From Brachybacterium sillae (GTDB lineage Bacteria > Actinomycetota > Actinomycetes > Actinomycetales > Dermabacteraceae): a stretch of 64,000 bases of DNA. Under the pieces are notes generated by a model. It had not been told where the DNA came from and did no database searches. It was given only the letters and a program-made list of their open reading frames with translations. Positions 43,812 through 52,656 of this stretch are shown here, piece by piece. A program made the translations under genes and the position numbers. Location: contig NZ_JAFEUW010000001.1 of assembly GCF_025028335.1 (NCBI RefSeq), forward strand, positions 1,302,001-1,366,000, in the 5' to 3' direction. How positions within the stretch are numbered: the first letter of the stretch is position 1; each line of letters begins with the position of its first letter.

Positions 43812-45010
43812 GGCACGCTCGCCTGCACCAGACGGCCGGTGCCTCCGGCGCGCAGGGGGCCGTCGACGGCTCCGAGGAAGAGGGCCTCACCGCCGTGCAG
43901 GGTGCGGCGCCCGGCGTCGGTCTCGACCAGCAGCTGGCCGTCAAGCGCCAGGAGGATCCGCGGCCCGGAGCCCGGCACCCGGTGGCGGGGCTGGAAGCGG
44001 CCGCGGCCGTCCTCCAGGGTGATCATCGACAGCTCGAAATCGTCGGTGGGGGCGTAGTAGGCGGCGGTGGTGGCCGTCAGATGCTCGGGCGCCACCCGCA
44101 GCGGCGGCGCCGCCACCACGGAGACGCATTGCAGCATCTCGTCGGCGTCGACCTTCTTCGGGGTCAGGCCCGCCCGCAGCACGTTGTCGGAACTGGCCAT
44201 GATCTCCACCCCGAGGCCGTCGAGGTAGGCGTGGATGGCTCCGGCCGGCACGTACATCGCCTCTCCGGGCTGCAGCGTCACCGGGTTCAGCAGCAGTGCC
44301 GCCACCACCCCGGGGTCACCGGGGAAGTTCTCGTGCAGCGTCGCGACGATGCGGTCGATCCGTGGCGAGGGCGAGGTGCCGGCGGCGAGACGGCTGGCGC
44401 AGGCCGCCACGACCTCCTGCACCTGCGCGGCGTCGGGCCGCAGCGCCGGGGTGACGAGCATCCGGAACGCGGCGCGCATCCCGTGGGCGTTGGGGTGGGC
44501 GCGCAGCAGCCCCAGCATCCGTTCACTGACGACCGCTCCGAGGCCCTCCAGCAGCAGCGCCGCCTTGCGGGGCGTGCGGAACCCGCACAGCGCCTCGAAG
44601 GTGGTCAGGGCCAGCACCATCTCCGGCTTGTGGTTGGCGTCGCGGTAGTTGCGCTCCGGGGCGTCCAGCGGCAGTCCGGCCGCGTTCTCCGCGGCGAAGG
44701 ATTCCGCGGCGTGCTCCCGGGTCGGATGCACCTGCAGGGACAGTGGCTTCGCCGGGGCGATCACCTTCAGCAGGAACGGCAGTCGGCCGCCGAAGGCATC
44801 GGACACGGTCTCGCCCAGCAGGCGTCGGGGGTCCCGGGCGATCGCCACATCGAGGGTGCGGTCCCCCGCCACCCGGGAGGGCGCGGTCGGGTGCGCCCCG
44901 TACCAGACCTCGGCCCAGGGACGGCCGTCGGGCTCCTGCCCGAGGAAGGCGGGGAGGGCTGTCTCGGACCCCCACGCGTAGTGCTGCAGGGCACCCGTCA
45001 GGTCCCACAT
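43808..45010 (-). CDS. manA: Mannose-6-phosphate isomerase, class I
   Basis: Interconverts fructose-6-phosphate and mannose-6-phosphate, feeding GDP-mannose and fucose-type sugars into surface polysaccharides. It has 400 residues. The opening ALQHYAWGSETALPAFLGQ is followed by zinc ligands in LSLQVHPTREHAAESF, DANHKPEMVLAL and AIHAYLDGLGVEIMASSDNVLRAGLTPK. The length and motifs are complete. First gene of a minus-strand operon with the PqqD-like and HPr-kinase-like proteins; it diverges from the nucleotidyltransferase gene across 44 bases. Confidence 0.95.
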   Translation of the reverse strand: MWDLTGALQHYAWGSETALPAFLGQEPDGRPWAEVWYGAHPTAPSRVAGDRTLDVAIARDPRRLLGETVSDAFGGRLPFLLKVIAPAKPLSLQVHPTREHAAESFAAENAAGLPLDAPERNYRDANHKPEMVLALTTFEALCGFRTPRKAALLLEGLGAVVSERMLGLLRAHPNAHGMRAAFRMLVTPALRPDAAQVQEVVAACASRLAAGTSPSPRIDRIVATLHENFPGDPGVVAALLLNPVTLQPGEAMYVPAGAIHAYLDGLGVEIMASSDNVLRAGLTPKKVDADEMLQCVSVVAAPPLRVAPEHLTATTAAYYAPTDDFELSMITLEDGRGRFQPRHRVPGSGPRILLALDGQLLVETDAGRRTLHGGEALFLGAVDGPLRAGGTGRLVQASVP

Positions 45011-45054
45011 CGTCCGGATCCTCCTCCCCCCGGGGCGGTCCCTAGTATGGGCAC

Positions 45055-45954
45055 ATGCCCCGAGATGTGCATATTCCGACCGGTGTGAGGCTGCGCCTCA
45101 CCCACGCGCTGCTGGAACATCTGGCGCAGGAAGCCGGGGTGCGGGTCCTGCACGTCAAGGGAGAGGCGCTGGACCCGGTCCTCGCGCGGGGCCGTGGGAC
45201 CTCCTCCGACAATGACCTGCTGGTGGACCCGGCCGGGGTGCCCGCGATGATCGAGGTGCTCACCCGGCACGGCTGGACATTGATGACGCAGTTCGCCTTC
45301 GGCAGCGTGTTCGCGCACGCCGCCACCTACTACCACCCGAGCTGGGGCACCGTGGACCTGCACCGCTCCTACCCGGGCCTCGATCGCGACCCCGTCGCCA
45401 CCTTCGAGTGGATGTGGGAGCACCGCGAGCAGCGGGAACTCGGTGGCGTCGCCTGCGCGGTGCCCGACCTGACCGGCCAACGACTGATCCTGCTCACCCA
45501 TGCGGCGCGGGACGCCCTGGGGCGCCGTCCGCATGACGTGCGCGTGGCCTGGGAAGAGCTCACCCCCGCTGAACGCGCGGAGCTGGATGACATCGCCGAC
45601 CGGCTGGGTGCGAGGGTCCCGATGGCCTACGCGACGGGCCGACCGGAGCGGGCCGCGGGACGGCCGGGAGAGCACACCTGGCTGGCGTTGATGCGCGAGG
45701 AGAATCCGACGCTGATGTGGATCGCCCAGCTGCGGGACGCCCGCGGGCTGCGCGGCCGCGCGTCGGTGTTGGCGGCGGCTATGCATCCGAATCCCGATCG
45801 GCTAGCGATTAGCCTCGGCCGGAAACCGACGCCGCAGGAGCTGCGCCGGGAGTCGGTGGTGCGGTGGGGCCGGGCTGCGCGGCGTCTGAGCTCGGTGGCA
45901 CGGGCGAGGTGGGCGCAGCAGATACCGGGCCGCGGGAGCTCCCGCCGATCCTGA
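45055..45954 (+). CDS. Nucleotidyltransferase-fold protein (PF14907 type)
   Basis: A 299-residue protein with the pol-beta-like nucleotidyltransferase core of the NTP_transf_5 family: VLHVKGEALDPVLARGRGTSSDNDLLVDP (conserved Gly-Lys, then the Asp-x-Asp-like SDNDLLV), then YYHPSWGTVDLHRSYPGL. Members occur beside PqqD and HPr-kinase-like genes, as here. The transferred group and target are unknown. The start is ATG 45055. The last 146 bases overlap the VanZ-like gene on the opposite strand. Confidence 0.75.
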   Translation: MPRDVHIPTGVRLRLTHALLEHLAQEAGVRVLHVKGEALDPVLARGRGTSSDNDLLVDPAGVPAMIEVLTRHGWTLMTQFAFGSVFAHAATYYHPSWGTVDLHRSYPGLDRDPVATFEWMWEHREQRELGGVACAVPDLTGQRLILLTHAARDALGRRPHDVRVAWEELTPAERAELDDIADRLGARVPMAYATGRPERAAGRPGEHTWLALMREENPTLMWIAQLRDARGLRGRASVLAAAMHPNPDRLAISLGRKPTPQELRRESVVRWGRAARRLSSVARARWAQQIPGRGSSRRS

Positions 45955-46465
45955 AGTCGTGGGGGCGCGCGCCGCCAGCACGTTCGTGGGCCGCGAGGGC
46001 GCGGACCACCCGGGCACGGGCATCACGCTGGCGGGCCCAGCGGTACAGCGCCAGGCCGACGACGGTGCCGAGCACCGCCCCGAGAGTGTTCGTGACGACG
46101 TCCCCGATATCCGGGGTGCGGGTGCCGATGCCCGACTGGTAGATCTCCACGGTGCTGCTGAGGGCGAGCCCCAGCGTCGGCCACCACCATCGCGGCAGCA
46201 GAGCGGCGAGTGCCGCGAACGGTGGGATGAACAGCAGCACGTTGGCGAAGGCGGCGAACATCTCGGGGGTGAGGCCGGTGATCGGCAGCACCGTCACCAC
46301 GCGCACCCAGATGGCGACGTTCAGCCGGTTCACCGCCCAGCCGTCGCTGGCGAGAAGCAAGACCGCAGCGGCCACGGGGTAGGTGAGCAACAGGGCGACG
46401 GCGGCCAGGCGCAGGGCCCGCAGACGCGGTCCGGAGCTGAAGGCGCGGGACTGCTGGTCGGGCAT
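45809..46465 (-). CDS. VanZ-family membrane protein
   Basis: A 218-residue protein with four to five helices (LRLAAVALLLTYPVAAAVLLLA, VRVVTVLPITGLTPEMFAAFANVLLFIPPFAALAALL, TLGLALSSTVEIYQ, DVVTNTLGAVLGTVVGLAL) matching VanZ, including the NxxLFIP and SxxVEIxQ features. VanZ gives low-level teicoplanin resistance; here it more likely serves the surface polysaccharide locus. It starts one base after the stop of the phosphoglycosyl transferase. The 60-residue Pro/Ala/Ser tail is low-complexity and lies antisense to the nucleotidyltransferase gene end. Confidence 0.82.
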   Translation of the reverse strand: MPDQQSRAFSSGPRLRALRLAAVALLLTYPVAAAVLLLASDGWAVNRLNVAIWVRVVTVLPITGLTPEMFAAFANVLLFIPPFAALAALLPRWWWPTLGLALSSTVEIYQSGIGTRTPDIGDVVTNTLGAVLGTVVGLALYRWARQRDARARVVRALAAHERAGGARPHDFRIGGSSRGPVSAAPTSPVPPSSDAAQPGPTAPPTPGAAPAASVSGRG

Positions 46466-46466
46466 C

Positions 46467-47996
46467 TCAGTACGCCCCGGAGGGCGCGAGCACGGCCCGG
46501 ACGGTGCGCAGCAGGATCTGCATGTCCTGCGTGAACGACCAGTTGTCGACGTAGTAGAGGTCCAGGCGCACGGTCTCGTTCCACGAGAGGTCACTGCGGC
46601 CGGAGACCTGCCACAGGCCGGTGATCCCGGGGCGGACGGTGAGGCGGCGGCGGGCATCGTCGTCGTAGGCGTCGACCTCATTGGGCAGCGCCGGGCGTGG
46701 GCCCACCAGGCTCATGTCCCCGCGCAGCACGTTCCACAGCTGCGGCAGTTCATCCAGCGAGTAGCGGCGCAGGAACCACCCGGCCGGGGTGATGCGGGGG
46801 TCGTCGGCCATCTTGAACATGACGTCGTTGCCGCGATCCTGCCCGCCCTCGGCGAGCATCCGCTTCAGACGTTCCTCGGCGTCGGTGACCATGGAGCGGA
46901 ACTTCAGAAACTCGAAGGGCTCGCCGCCGCGGCCCACGCGCTGCTGCCGGAAGATGATCGGGCCGCCGTCGGTGAGCTTCACGGACAGGGCGATCACCAG
47001 CAGCAGCGGGGACAGCACCAGCAGCAGACCGGCGCTGGCGACGATGTCGAACAACCGCTTGGACCACTTCAGCGAGGCGGTGGCCCGCGGAAGGTCCATG
47101 TGGACCAGCGGAAGACCCGCCACGGGGCGCATGCGCACGCGGTCGCTGGCGACCTCCGTGAGAGCGGGCACCACGATCACGTCGATCGCGAGGTCCTCCA
47201 GCTGCCAGGCGGTGCGGCGAAACTCCTCGGCACTGGCGGCAGACCCGGCGGTGAACAGCAGAACGGCGGGGCGTTCGCGGCGCACCAGCTCCAGCAGATC
47301 CGTCTCATCGCCGAGGATCGGGTAGGGGCAGTCCAGGCAGCTCGTCGCATCACCCGGGGGCACGATCACACCGGTGATCTCGTACCCCAGCCAGGTCTCG
47401 CGCTGCAGGGTGCTGGCGATCCCGGAGATATGCGGGAGAGTGCCGACGGCCACCACGGCCTGGCGGAAGTGGCCCCGGGTGCGGGAGCGGTTGATAATCA
47501 GCCGCCCGATGTACCGGTTGAGCAGCAGCAGCACCGGGCCGACGAGGAAGAACACCACGAAGTAGGCACGGGAGAGCTCGATGCCCATGAGGTACATGGC
47601 GGTACCGGTGATACCGGCCGCCGCGAGGCTCGCGTGCAGCACGTTGCGGAAGATCTCCGGCCCCGAGGTGAGCAGGCGCGCGGAGTAACCGCCGAACAGG
47701 GAGATCGCCGCCAGCCACGCGGCCAGCAGGATCCAGGAACCGACCGCGACATTCTCAGAGAGGTCACCGGCGTGCCCCAGTCCGGGAACGGACTGGCGCA
47801 GCACGTACGCCAGGAGCATCGCCAGGCTGAGCATGAGGAGGTCCGCCGCCACCAAGCAGCCCGCCGCCAGACGCCGCAGGTGACGGATACGGTCGAAACT
47901 GGAGAAGCGCTGATCGGGGAGTACACCCTGCACGGAGGCGGGGTCCACGGCTCCGTTCGCCGACGGCGACGCCACGGCATCGTCGATCACTGCCAC
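46467..47996 (-). CDS. Polyprenyl phosphoglycosyl transferase starting polysaccharide synthesis
   Basis: Transfers a sugar-1-phosphate from a nucleotide sugar to undecaprenyl phosphate, the first committed step of the cluster. It has 509 residues: four to five N-terminal helices, a CoA-binding-like domain (HFRQAVVAVGT to ILGDETDLLELV), then the catalytic part with helix FDIVASAGLLLVLSPLLLVIAL, FRQQRVGRGGEPFEFLKFRSM (Lys-Phe-Arg-Ser-Met), RYSLDELPQLWNVLRGDMSLVGPRPALP and RPGITGLWQVSGRS. The start GTG 47996 follows GGAGGTCTCC. Belongs to the WbaP/CpsE type. Confidence 0.95.
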   Translation of the reverse strand: MAVIDDAVASPSANGAVDPASVQGVLPDQRFSSFDRIRHLRRLAAGCLVAADLLMLSLAMLLAYVLRQSVPGLGHAGDLSENVAVGSWILLAAWLAAISLFGGYSARLLTSGPEIFRNVLHASLAAAGITGTAMYLMGIELSRAYFVVFFLVGPVLLLLNRYIGRLIINRSRTRGHFRQAVVAVGTLPHISGIASTLQRETWLGYEITGVIVPPGDATSCLDCPYPILGDETDLLELVRRERPAVLLFTAGSAASAEEFRRTAWQLEDLAIDVIVVPALTEVASDRVRMRPVAGLPLVHMDLPRATASLKWSKRLFDIVASAGLLLVLSPLLLVIALSVKLTDGGPIIFRQQRVGRGGEPFEFLKFRSMVTDAEERLKRMLAEGGQDRGNDVMFKMADDPRITPAGWFLRRYSLDELPQLWNVLRGDMSLVGPRPALPNEVDAYDDDARRRLTVRPGITGLWQVSGRSDLSWNETVRLDLYYVDNWSFTQDMQILLRTVRAVLAPSGAY

Positions 47997-48784
47997 GGAG
48001 ACCTCCGTTTCCCCTGAGAACACATCAAACCCTGACCTGCACCACTGCGCACCAGTATCCACCGAGTAGCCATCGAGGCCACGGGCGACGCCGGACACAT
48101 CACGTCGCCACAGCAGTGTACGGAATGCCCGGTTCAGAGGGTGCGGCCAACCCATCGAGGAGGCCCCTTCGCAAGCCACCGAAGGCCACCACACTGAACG
48201 GACACGCCTCGACGGTCGTGGATACCCTCAAACGAGCGACACCGGTGCGATGGAACCCCGCCGGCCCACCGTCCGTAGGAGGCACAGGCCCACGCCAGCG
48301 CACACCGACGACCCAAACCAGCGCGTCTTAGAGGCAAGCTGACTCACTGCGCTTTAGGCCGTTTCGCAGCGCCATCCGCTGTGAGCATTAATCGACCCTG
48401 AGGTCGAGGAACTCATCCGACTACAATGACAAACACGTCCGCCGACACACCGCATTCCACTACTACCAGGCCACGCCGGGGCGCCTGCCACCACTGATAG
48501 AACCCTCGCGGCACAGTTGGCCAACCACACCACTGAGATTACAAACCCACTCGCGAGCTCAAACTTTCCAAGACCAAGTTCGCAGTTCCCGCGGATGCGA
48601 GCAACATCGTCATCGAGCCCTCCATACGAGGTACGAGGCACAGCGCTCATCTCCCCCTGCGTTCAGCAGTGTCAGAGACCGTGCACCGCCCACCCTCACA
48701 GCACCCTTTGTTACGGAGCAGCAAACCCAACGCATTCTGGCGACGATTGTGATGTCCAACACGTAACAGCACGACCGGATATAC
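47997..48784. other. Degraded intergenic stretch between the transferase and glycosyltransferase genes
   Basis: 788 bases with lower GC than the surroundings and no intact gene that I can support. On the plus strand between about 48386 and 48690, protein-like pieces occur in different frames: DPEVEELIRLQ, then AAQLANHTTEIT, then ELKLSKTKFAVPADASNIVIEP. They are separated by stops and frame changes, as in a decayed coiled-coil-containing gene. The 5' part (47997-48380) shows nothing recognisable apart from the leader of the transferase gene. Confidence 0.4.
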
Positions 48785-49763
48785 CTAGTTCCGAGGCTGC
48801 ATTTCCGTCGCCTGAGACGGCTCCATCCCTAGACCAACCGCAGAACCGGGATCTCGACGGAGGAGCCGGTACTGGATCCACCCATGCATCAGCCCCCACA
48901 CTGTCGCCCCGCGGTCTAACACCCCGGCCGGATCCTTCGGCTTGAGGCATACAGCCATAGCCCCCGCCGCAACGATAACCTTTACCAGCTCGAGCACGGG
49001 AGGGCGGCGCAGAACTGGCACCTGGTTCCAAGCATGACGAGCGGCTGTCGCACGCGCCAACGCTTGGCCCGCTTTCCTGTTGGCGCGGGCGCGCGCGGCA
49101 GGCACGTCAGGGCGAATGTAGAGAATACTCATCGCGCCGCAATCCATGATCGTCAAACCGGCCGCAGACAGACGGTAGCCCAGGTCGTTGTCTTCCCCAC
49201 CGTCCACGAGTCCTGCATCGAAACCTCCGACTATTCTCAGCGCATTCCTCCGGGCGGCAAAGTTCCCCCCATAAGAGCGGGGCCCATAGCGCCTCGCCCT
49301 ACTGGGCGCGGAGGAACATCACTGGTCGCCTCGACGAGTAGTTGGAGTTTTTTCTCAAGCGACAAGCCTTCGAGCTCTGCATCCGTTCGCACCACCACCC
49401 CCCGGAGACGACCTCGTACTCGTCCAGGAGTCTGGAGGCAAGACGACACCAATCGGGGTGCACCAAATCGTCGTCATCACAAAACGCCAATTTTGCGGCC
49501 CGGGCCTCAGCGATCCCACGATTTCGAGCGTAGGCGGCGCCAGGCCTAGTCTGGGCGTCCACGACGCGAATGTCGACCCCTTCCGGAAGTTCGGCCATTG
49601 AATCCACGTATTCATTCAGCCATGGGTTTCCGCCATTGTCGCACAGGAGGATTTCTCTGCTAGGGGCGTCGTTTTGATCTACAAGCATCGATAACTGATC
49701 TTTCAGCCCTTCACCGCTATCGAAGCACGGGATAATAACGGAAAGTTGAGGCACTTCGGTCAC
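48785..49763 (-). pseudogene. Family 2 glycosyltransferase, split by two frameshifts at G runs
   Basis: GT-A glycosyltransferase. From GTG 49763 frame one encodes LSVIIPCFDSGEGLKDQL, the Asp-rich KLAFCDDDDLVHPDW and EVVSGG. A one-base loss in the C6 run at 49398-49403 shifts to a second frame (VRTDAELEGLSLEKKLQLLVEATSDVPP). A second loss, most simply in the C6 run at 49265-49270, shifts to a third frame (NFAARRNALRIVGGFD, then DGGEDNDLGYRL with the catalytic ED). Adding one base to each run restores one protein of about 326 residues. It is a real phase-off gene, a pseudogene or a homopolymer sequencing error. Confidence 0.75.
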
Positions 49764-49828
49764 ACTACTATTCCTCTCTAAATATGCCGCCGGATCTGTG
49801 CCGTTAACCGGGCGGCATTTTTGCGCGG

Positions 49829-50672
49829 TCACGCTTGGGTCCGAACCCACAACGGGTCCATTTCTACGCTGATTGGCCCGCGGCGAGGAACGATCTCGTG
49901 ATAAGGCGGAGCAACTACCATCACTCCGGGTGCGAGAGTCTGGGCGATATATGCCCCCAATAGGAGAATGTCGAATTAGCCAGGACTAGAGTTGGCGCAG
50001 TAGCGAGCGCCGCGAGATCGTCAAACATATCCTCGCGGCGAGACAACGTCCGGAACTTTCCGGCCACCCGTGTCAGGTTCTCTCGGCACCAGGCCACGTC
50101 ATCAGAAATCACCAACACGTCGTCGGTTGAGCGGCCGCTACCCCGCACGAGCTCGAGCGCTTCACCGACATGCCCCTCAATGTCGAGGGCGTAGCGCGCG
50201 GTAAATTCCGGAACCGTGTAATAATCGCCTCGCCTGACGTTCACGACACACGTCTGCGGCCGCAACTCCGCCCGTACCCGGTCCATCCGCCTCCGAAATG
50301 ATTCAGAGCTTTCAATAAGACGCCGACAGAACAGCTCGTTGTCTGCCCGTGTGAAGTGGATGCCGAACTTATTAGGATACCCTTCCTTCCGGCGGTCCAA
50401 AAAGCGCTGTTCAGCCTCGAGAATGCTCAGCTCACGCAAAAGCGGAAATTCCTGCAACCACGGCACCATTCGGTCGTTCTGCAGAAGGAAAAACGGCTCG
50501 CCGTCGTGTAGCGAGATGTAAGCCTCCTGCCACAAGTAGAGCAAGTTGCCGCCGTTGGCTCCCGAGGGGGGCGGACGGTCACACGCCGCCCGAGGCGTTC
50601 CCGCACGACATGCAAGGCGGGGCGGACAATCCGCCGTGCTGTGGACCCCGCCAGCGAGCGTGATGCCGTCAC
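49829..50672 (-). pseudogene. Family 11-like fucosyltransferase, split by frameshifts at G/C runs
   Basis: Resembles alpha-1,2-fucosyltransferases: VVNVRRGDYYTVPEF (GDP-fucose binding), VLVISDDVAWCRENL and ANSTFSYWG. The N-terminus is in one frame from GTG 50672 (TASRSLAGSTARRIVRPALHVV). It joins the main frame (GANGGNLLYLWQEAYIS) only if one base is added to the G6 run at 50566-50571. The natural C-terminus (AYIAQTLAPGVMVVAPPYHEIVPRRG, ending at 49829) follows only if one base is added to the C5 run at 49954-49958. An ATG at 50722 overlapping the flippase stop opens 17 codons in yet another frame and could be the original start. As written the gene is not functional. Confidence 0.7.
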
Positions 50673-50718
50673 GACGTCTCCCTCGGTGCCGCGGAAACCT
50701 GTGGCGAAGCATTGTCAC

Positions 50719-52656
50719 TCATGCTTGACCCCGGGATTCCCTCGCCTGTGAAGCCGAAGAGCCACTGAGATCCCCCAAGCGCACCAATTCAGCGAAATCC
50801 TTGTTGCTGCGCGTGAGCTCGTCGAACGTTCCCGCGCCGCTGACGCGACCACCCTGGAGAAACACCACCATGTCGACGTTTTTGACCGTCGAAAGGCGGT
50901 GGGCTACAACAACGACCGTGACCTCGCCATGAAGGGCGTCGATGGTGTCAGTGATGCGCCGCTCGGTCTCGTTATCGAGGGCGGACGTTGCCTCGTCCAG
51001 AACCAGGAGGCGTGGATTGCGGTAGAGCGCTCGCGCGATTCCCACGCGTTGCTTCTGTCCACCGGAGAGTCTGCTCCCCCAGTCTCCTGCTGAGGTTTCC
51101 AGGCCCTGGGGCAGCGTCGAGACGAGGTCACCGAGCTGGGACCGGGCGACTACATCGTCCAGGCGAACACGGTCCACCTCTGAGGTGGGCACATCGAACA
51201 GGATGTTCTGCAGCACGCTGTCCTCGGTCACGAACACATCCTGGGCTACCATTGCGCATTGACGTTGCCACGCAAGGCGATGCTCCTGCATGTCCTTGCC
51301 ATCGATCGTGATGCGACCCGACGTGGGAAGGTGAAGACCCAACAGCAGATCGACCATGGTCGTTTTGCCTGCACCTGATCCTCCGACGAACGCGATGGAC
51401 GACCCGAACGGTATCCGGAGGTCGATTCCCTTTAGAACGTCATCGCGGCCGCCGGGATACCGGAAATATACGTTGTCGAACCGGATTTCGCGGCGGAGCA
51501 TTGGGGCGGGGGTCTCCCTGCTCGCGATGGACCCCACGGGCGCCACCGACCGCAGCCCTTCACGGCCCATGCCGGTATCGCCCAGGCCCTCGTCAAGGCT
51601 ATCCAGTTCGTCGTAGACAAGTCTCAGCGAGGGATTGCCGAGACGCAGGTTATTCACCGCGGTGACCAAATTCGAGATGTTCGGAAGAAGGCGGAATCCT
51701 GCCGCGACAAAAACAGCGAGTGAACCCACCGCCTGAGCGGCTTCCCCGACGGAAAAGCTGTACACCAAAAGGGCGCCAATACCCAAAATGAAAAGTATCT
51801 CCAGGAGATACTTAGTTACGGAAGAATAGTAGTTGCCTAGTCGGGCGCCTTGCTCTAGGGTCCTGACGCCACGCGCGAACCGCCCAATAAAGTATTCTTC
51901 CGATTGTCGGAGCTTGATTTCTTTAAAGCCGTTGAGTCCCTGCATGGCCCCAAGAGTCATCTCTACCGAACCGTCGAGGACCTGCTGCCCGGCCGCAGTC
52001 AGTTTCGGTTTGACGAACCGTACATAGCTCAGAGCGGCCGCACCGAAGAATATCAGAGCAATAAGTGCTTGGACGGGGGTGGTGACCAGCAACGCGACAA
52101 CGATAGCAACTACCGTAAGCCCTGCGGAGACCATGTTGATCATGCCCCCGACAACGGACCCGTACACCTGGGATACTGCTGCCGTCATAGTTCGGTAGGA
52201 CTCGCTTACCGATCGTAGACGATAGCGCGTGTAATCCTCCCTCATGACGGCGCGGAACAGACGGGTGGACAGCTCCGCGCGCTGCCTCGCAATAAACCCA
52301 GACTGCCACCAATTGAAGACCATCGTCGCGACGTCTTTGCCAATGAACGTGATCACCACGAACAACACCAGGATCAACCCGTACAGAGTACGGTCAGGCC
52401 GTCCGAAAAGGTCCCACAGTATCCCCAGGATGCCAGAATTAAAGGGGGCGCCGGTGGCCAGGTTCACTACCGGAAGCACGATGACGATCGCTGCGGTCTC
52501 CATAAGCGCAAGAACCATCGAAATCAGGGCCGCCAGAACCAGCTTGCGCTGGGCGGCGCGGTCCAATACACGCCGCAGCATGCGCCATGTTGACGGGTAC
52601 TCGTGGGCATCGGTCGGAGTAGCGTCGGCGCTCGTGGCGGGTCCCTTGCTGGTCAT
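50719..52656 (-). CDS. PglK-like ABC flippase for lipid-linked oligosaccharide
   Basis: A 645-residue full-length half-transporter. Six membrane helices (LVLAALISMVLALMETAAIVIVLPV to LLEILFILGIGALLVYSFSV) are followed by an ATPase with Walker A VGGSGAGKTT, Q-loop MVAQDVFVTEDS, signature LSGGQKQR, Walker B LLVLDEATSALD and switch His in VVVAHRLSTV. A linker of about 50 residues precedes the ATPase. Such transporters flip undecaprenyl-linked glycans across the membrane. The gene overlaps the GT4 gene upstream by four bases and the following glycosyltransferase start by four bases, placing it in the polysaccharide operon. Confidence 0.92.
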   Translation of the reverse strand: MTSKGPATSADATPTDAHEYPSTWRMLRRVLDRAAQRKLVLAALISMVLALMETAAIVIVLPVVNLATGAPFNSGILGILWDLFGRPDRTLYGLILVLFVVITFIGKDVATMVFNWWQSGFIARQRAELSTRLFRAVMREDYTRYRLRSVSESYRTMTAAVSQVYGSVVGGMINMVSAGLTVVAIVVALLVTTPVQALIALIFFGAAALSYVRFVKPKLTAAGQQVLDGSVEMTLGAMQGLNGFKEIKLRQSEEYFIGRFARGVRTLEQGARLGNYYSSVTKYLLEILFILGIGALLVYSFSVGEAAQAVGSLAVFVAAGFRLLPNISNLVTAVNNLRLGNPSLRLVYDELDSLDEGLGDTGMGREGLRSVAPVGSIASRETPAPMLRREIRFDNVYFRYPGGRDDVLKGIDLRIPFGSSIAFVGGSGAGKTTMVDLLLGLHLPTSGRITIDGKDMQEHRLAWQRQCAMVAQDVFVTEDSVLQNILFDVPTSEVDRVRLDDVVARSQLGDLVSTLPQGLETSAGDWGSRLSGGQKQRVGIARALYRNPRLLVLDEATSALDNETERRITDTIDALHGEVTVVVVAHRLSTVKNVDMVVFLQGGRVSGAGTFDELTRSNKDFAELVRLGDLSGSSASQARESRGQA

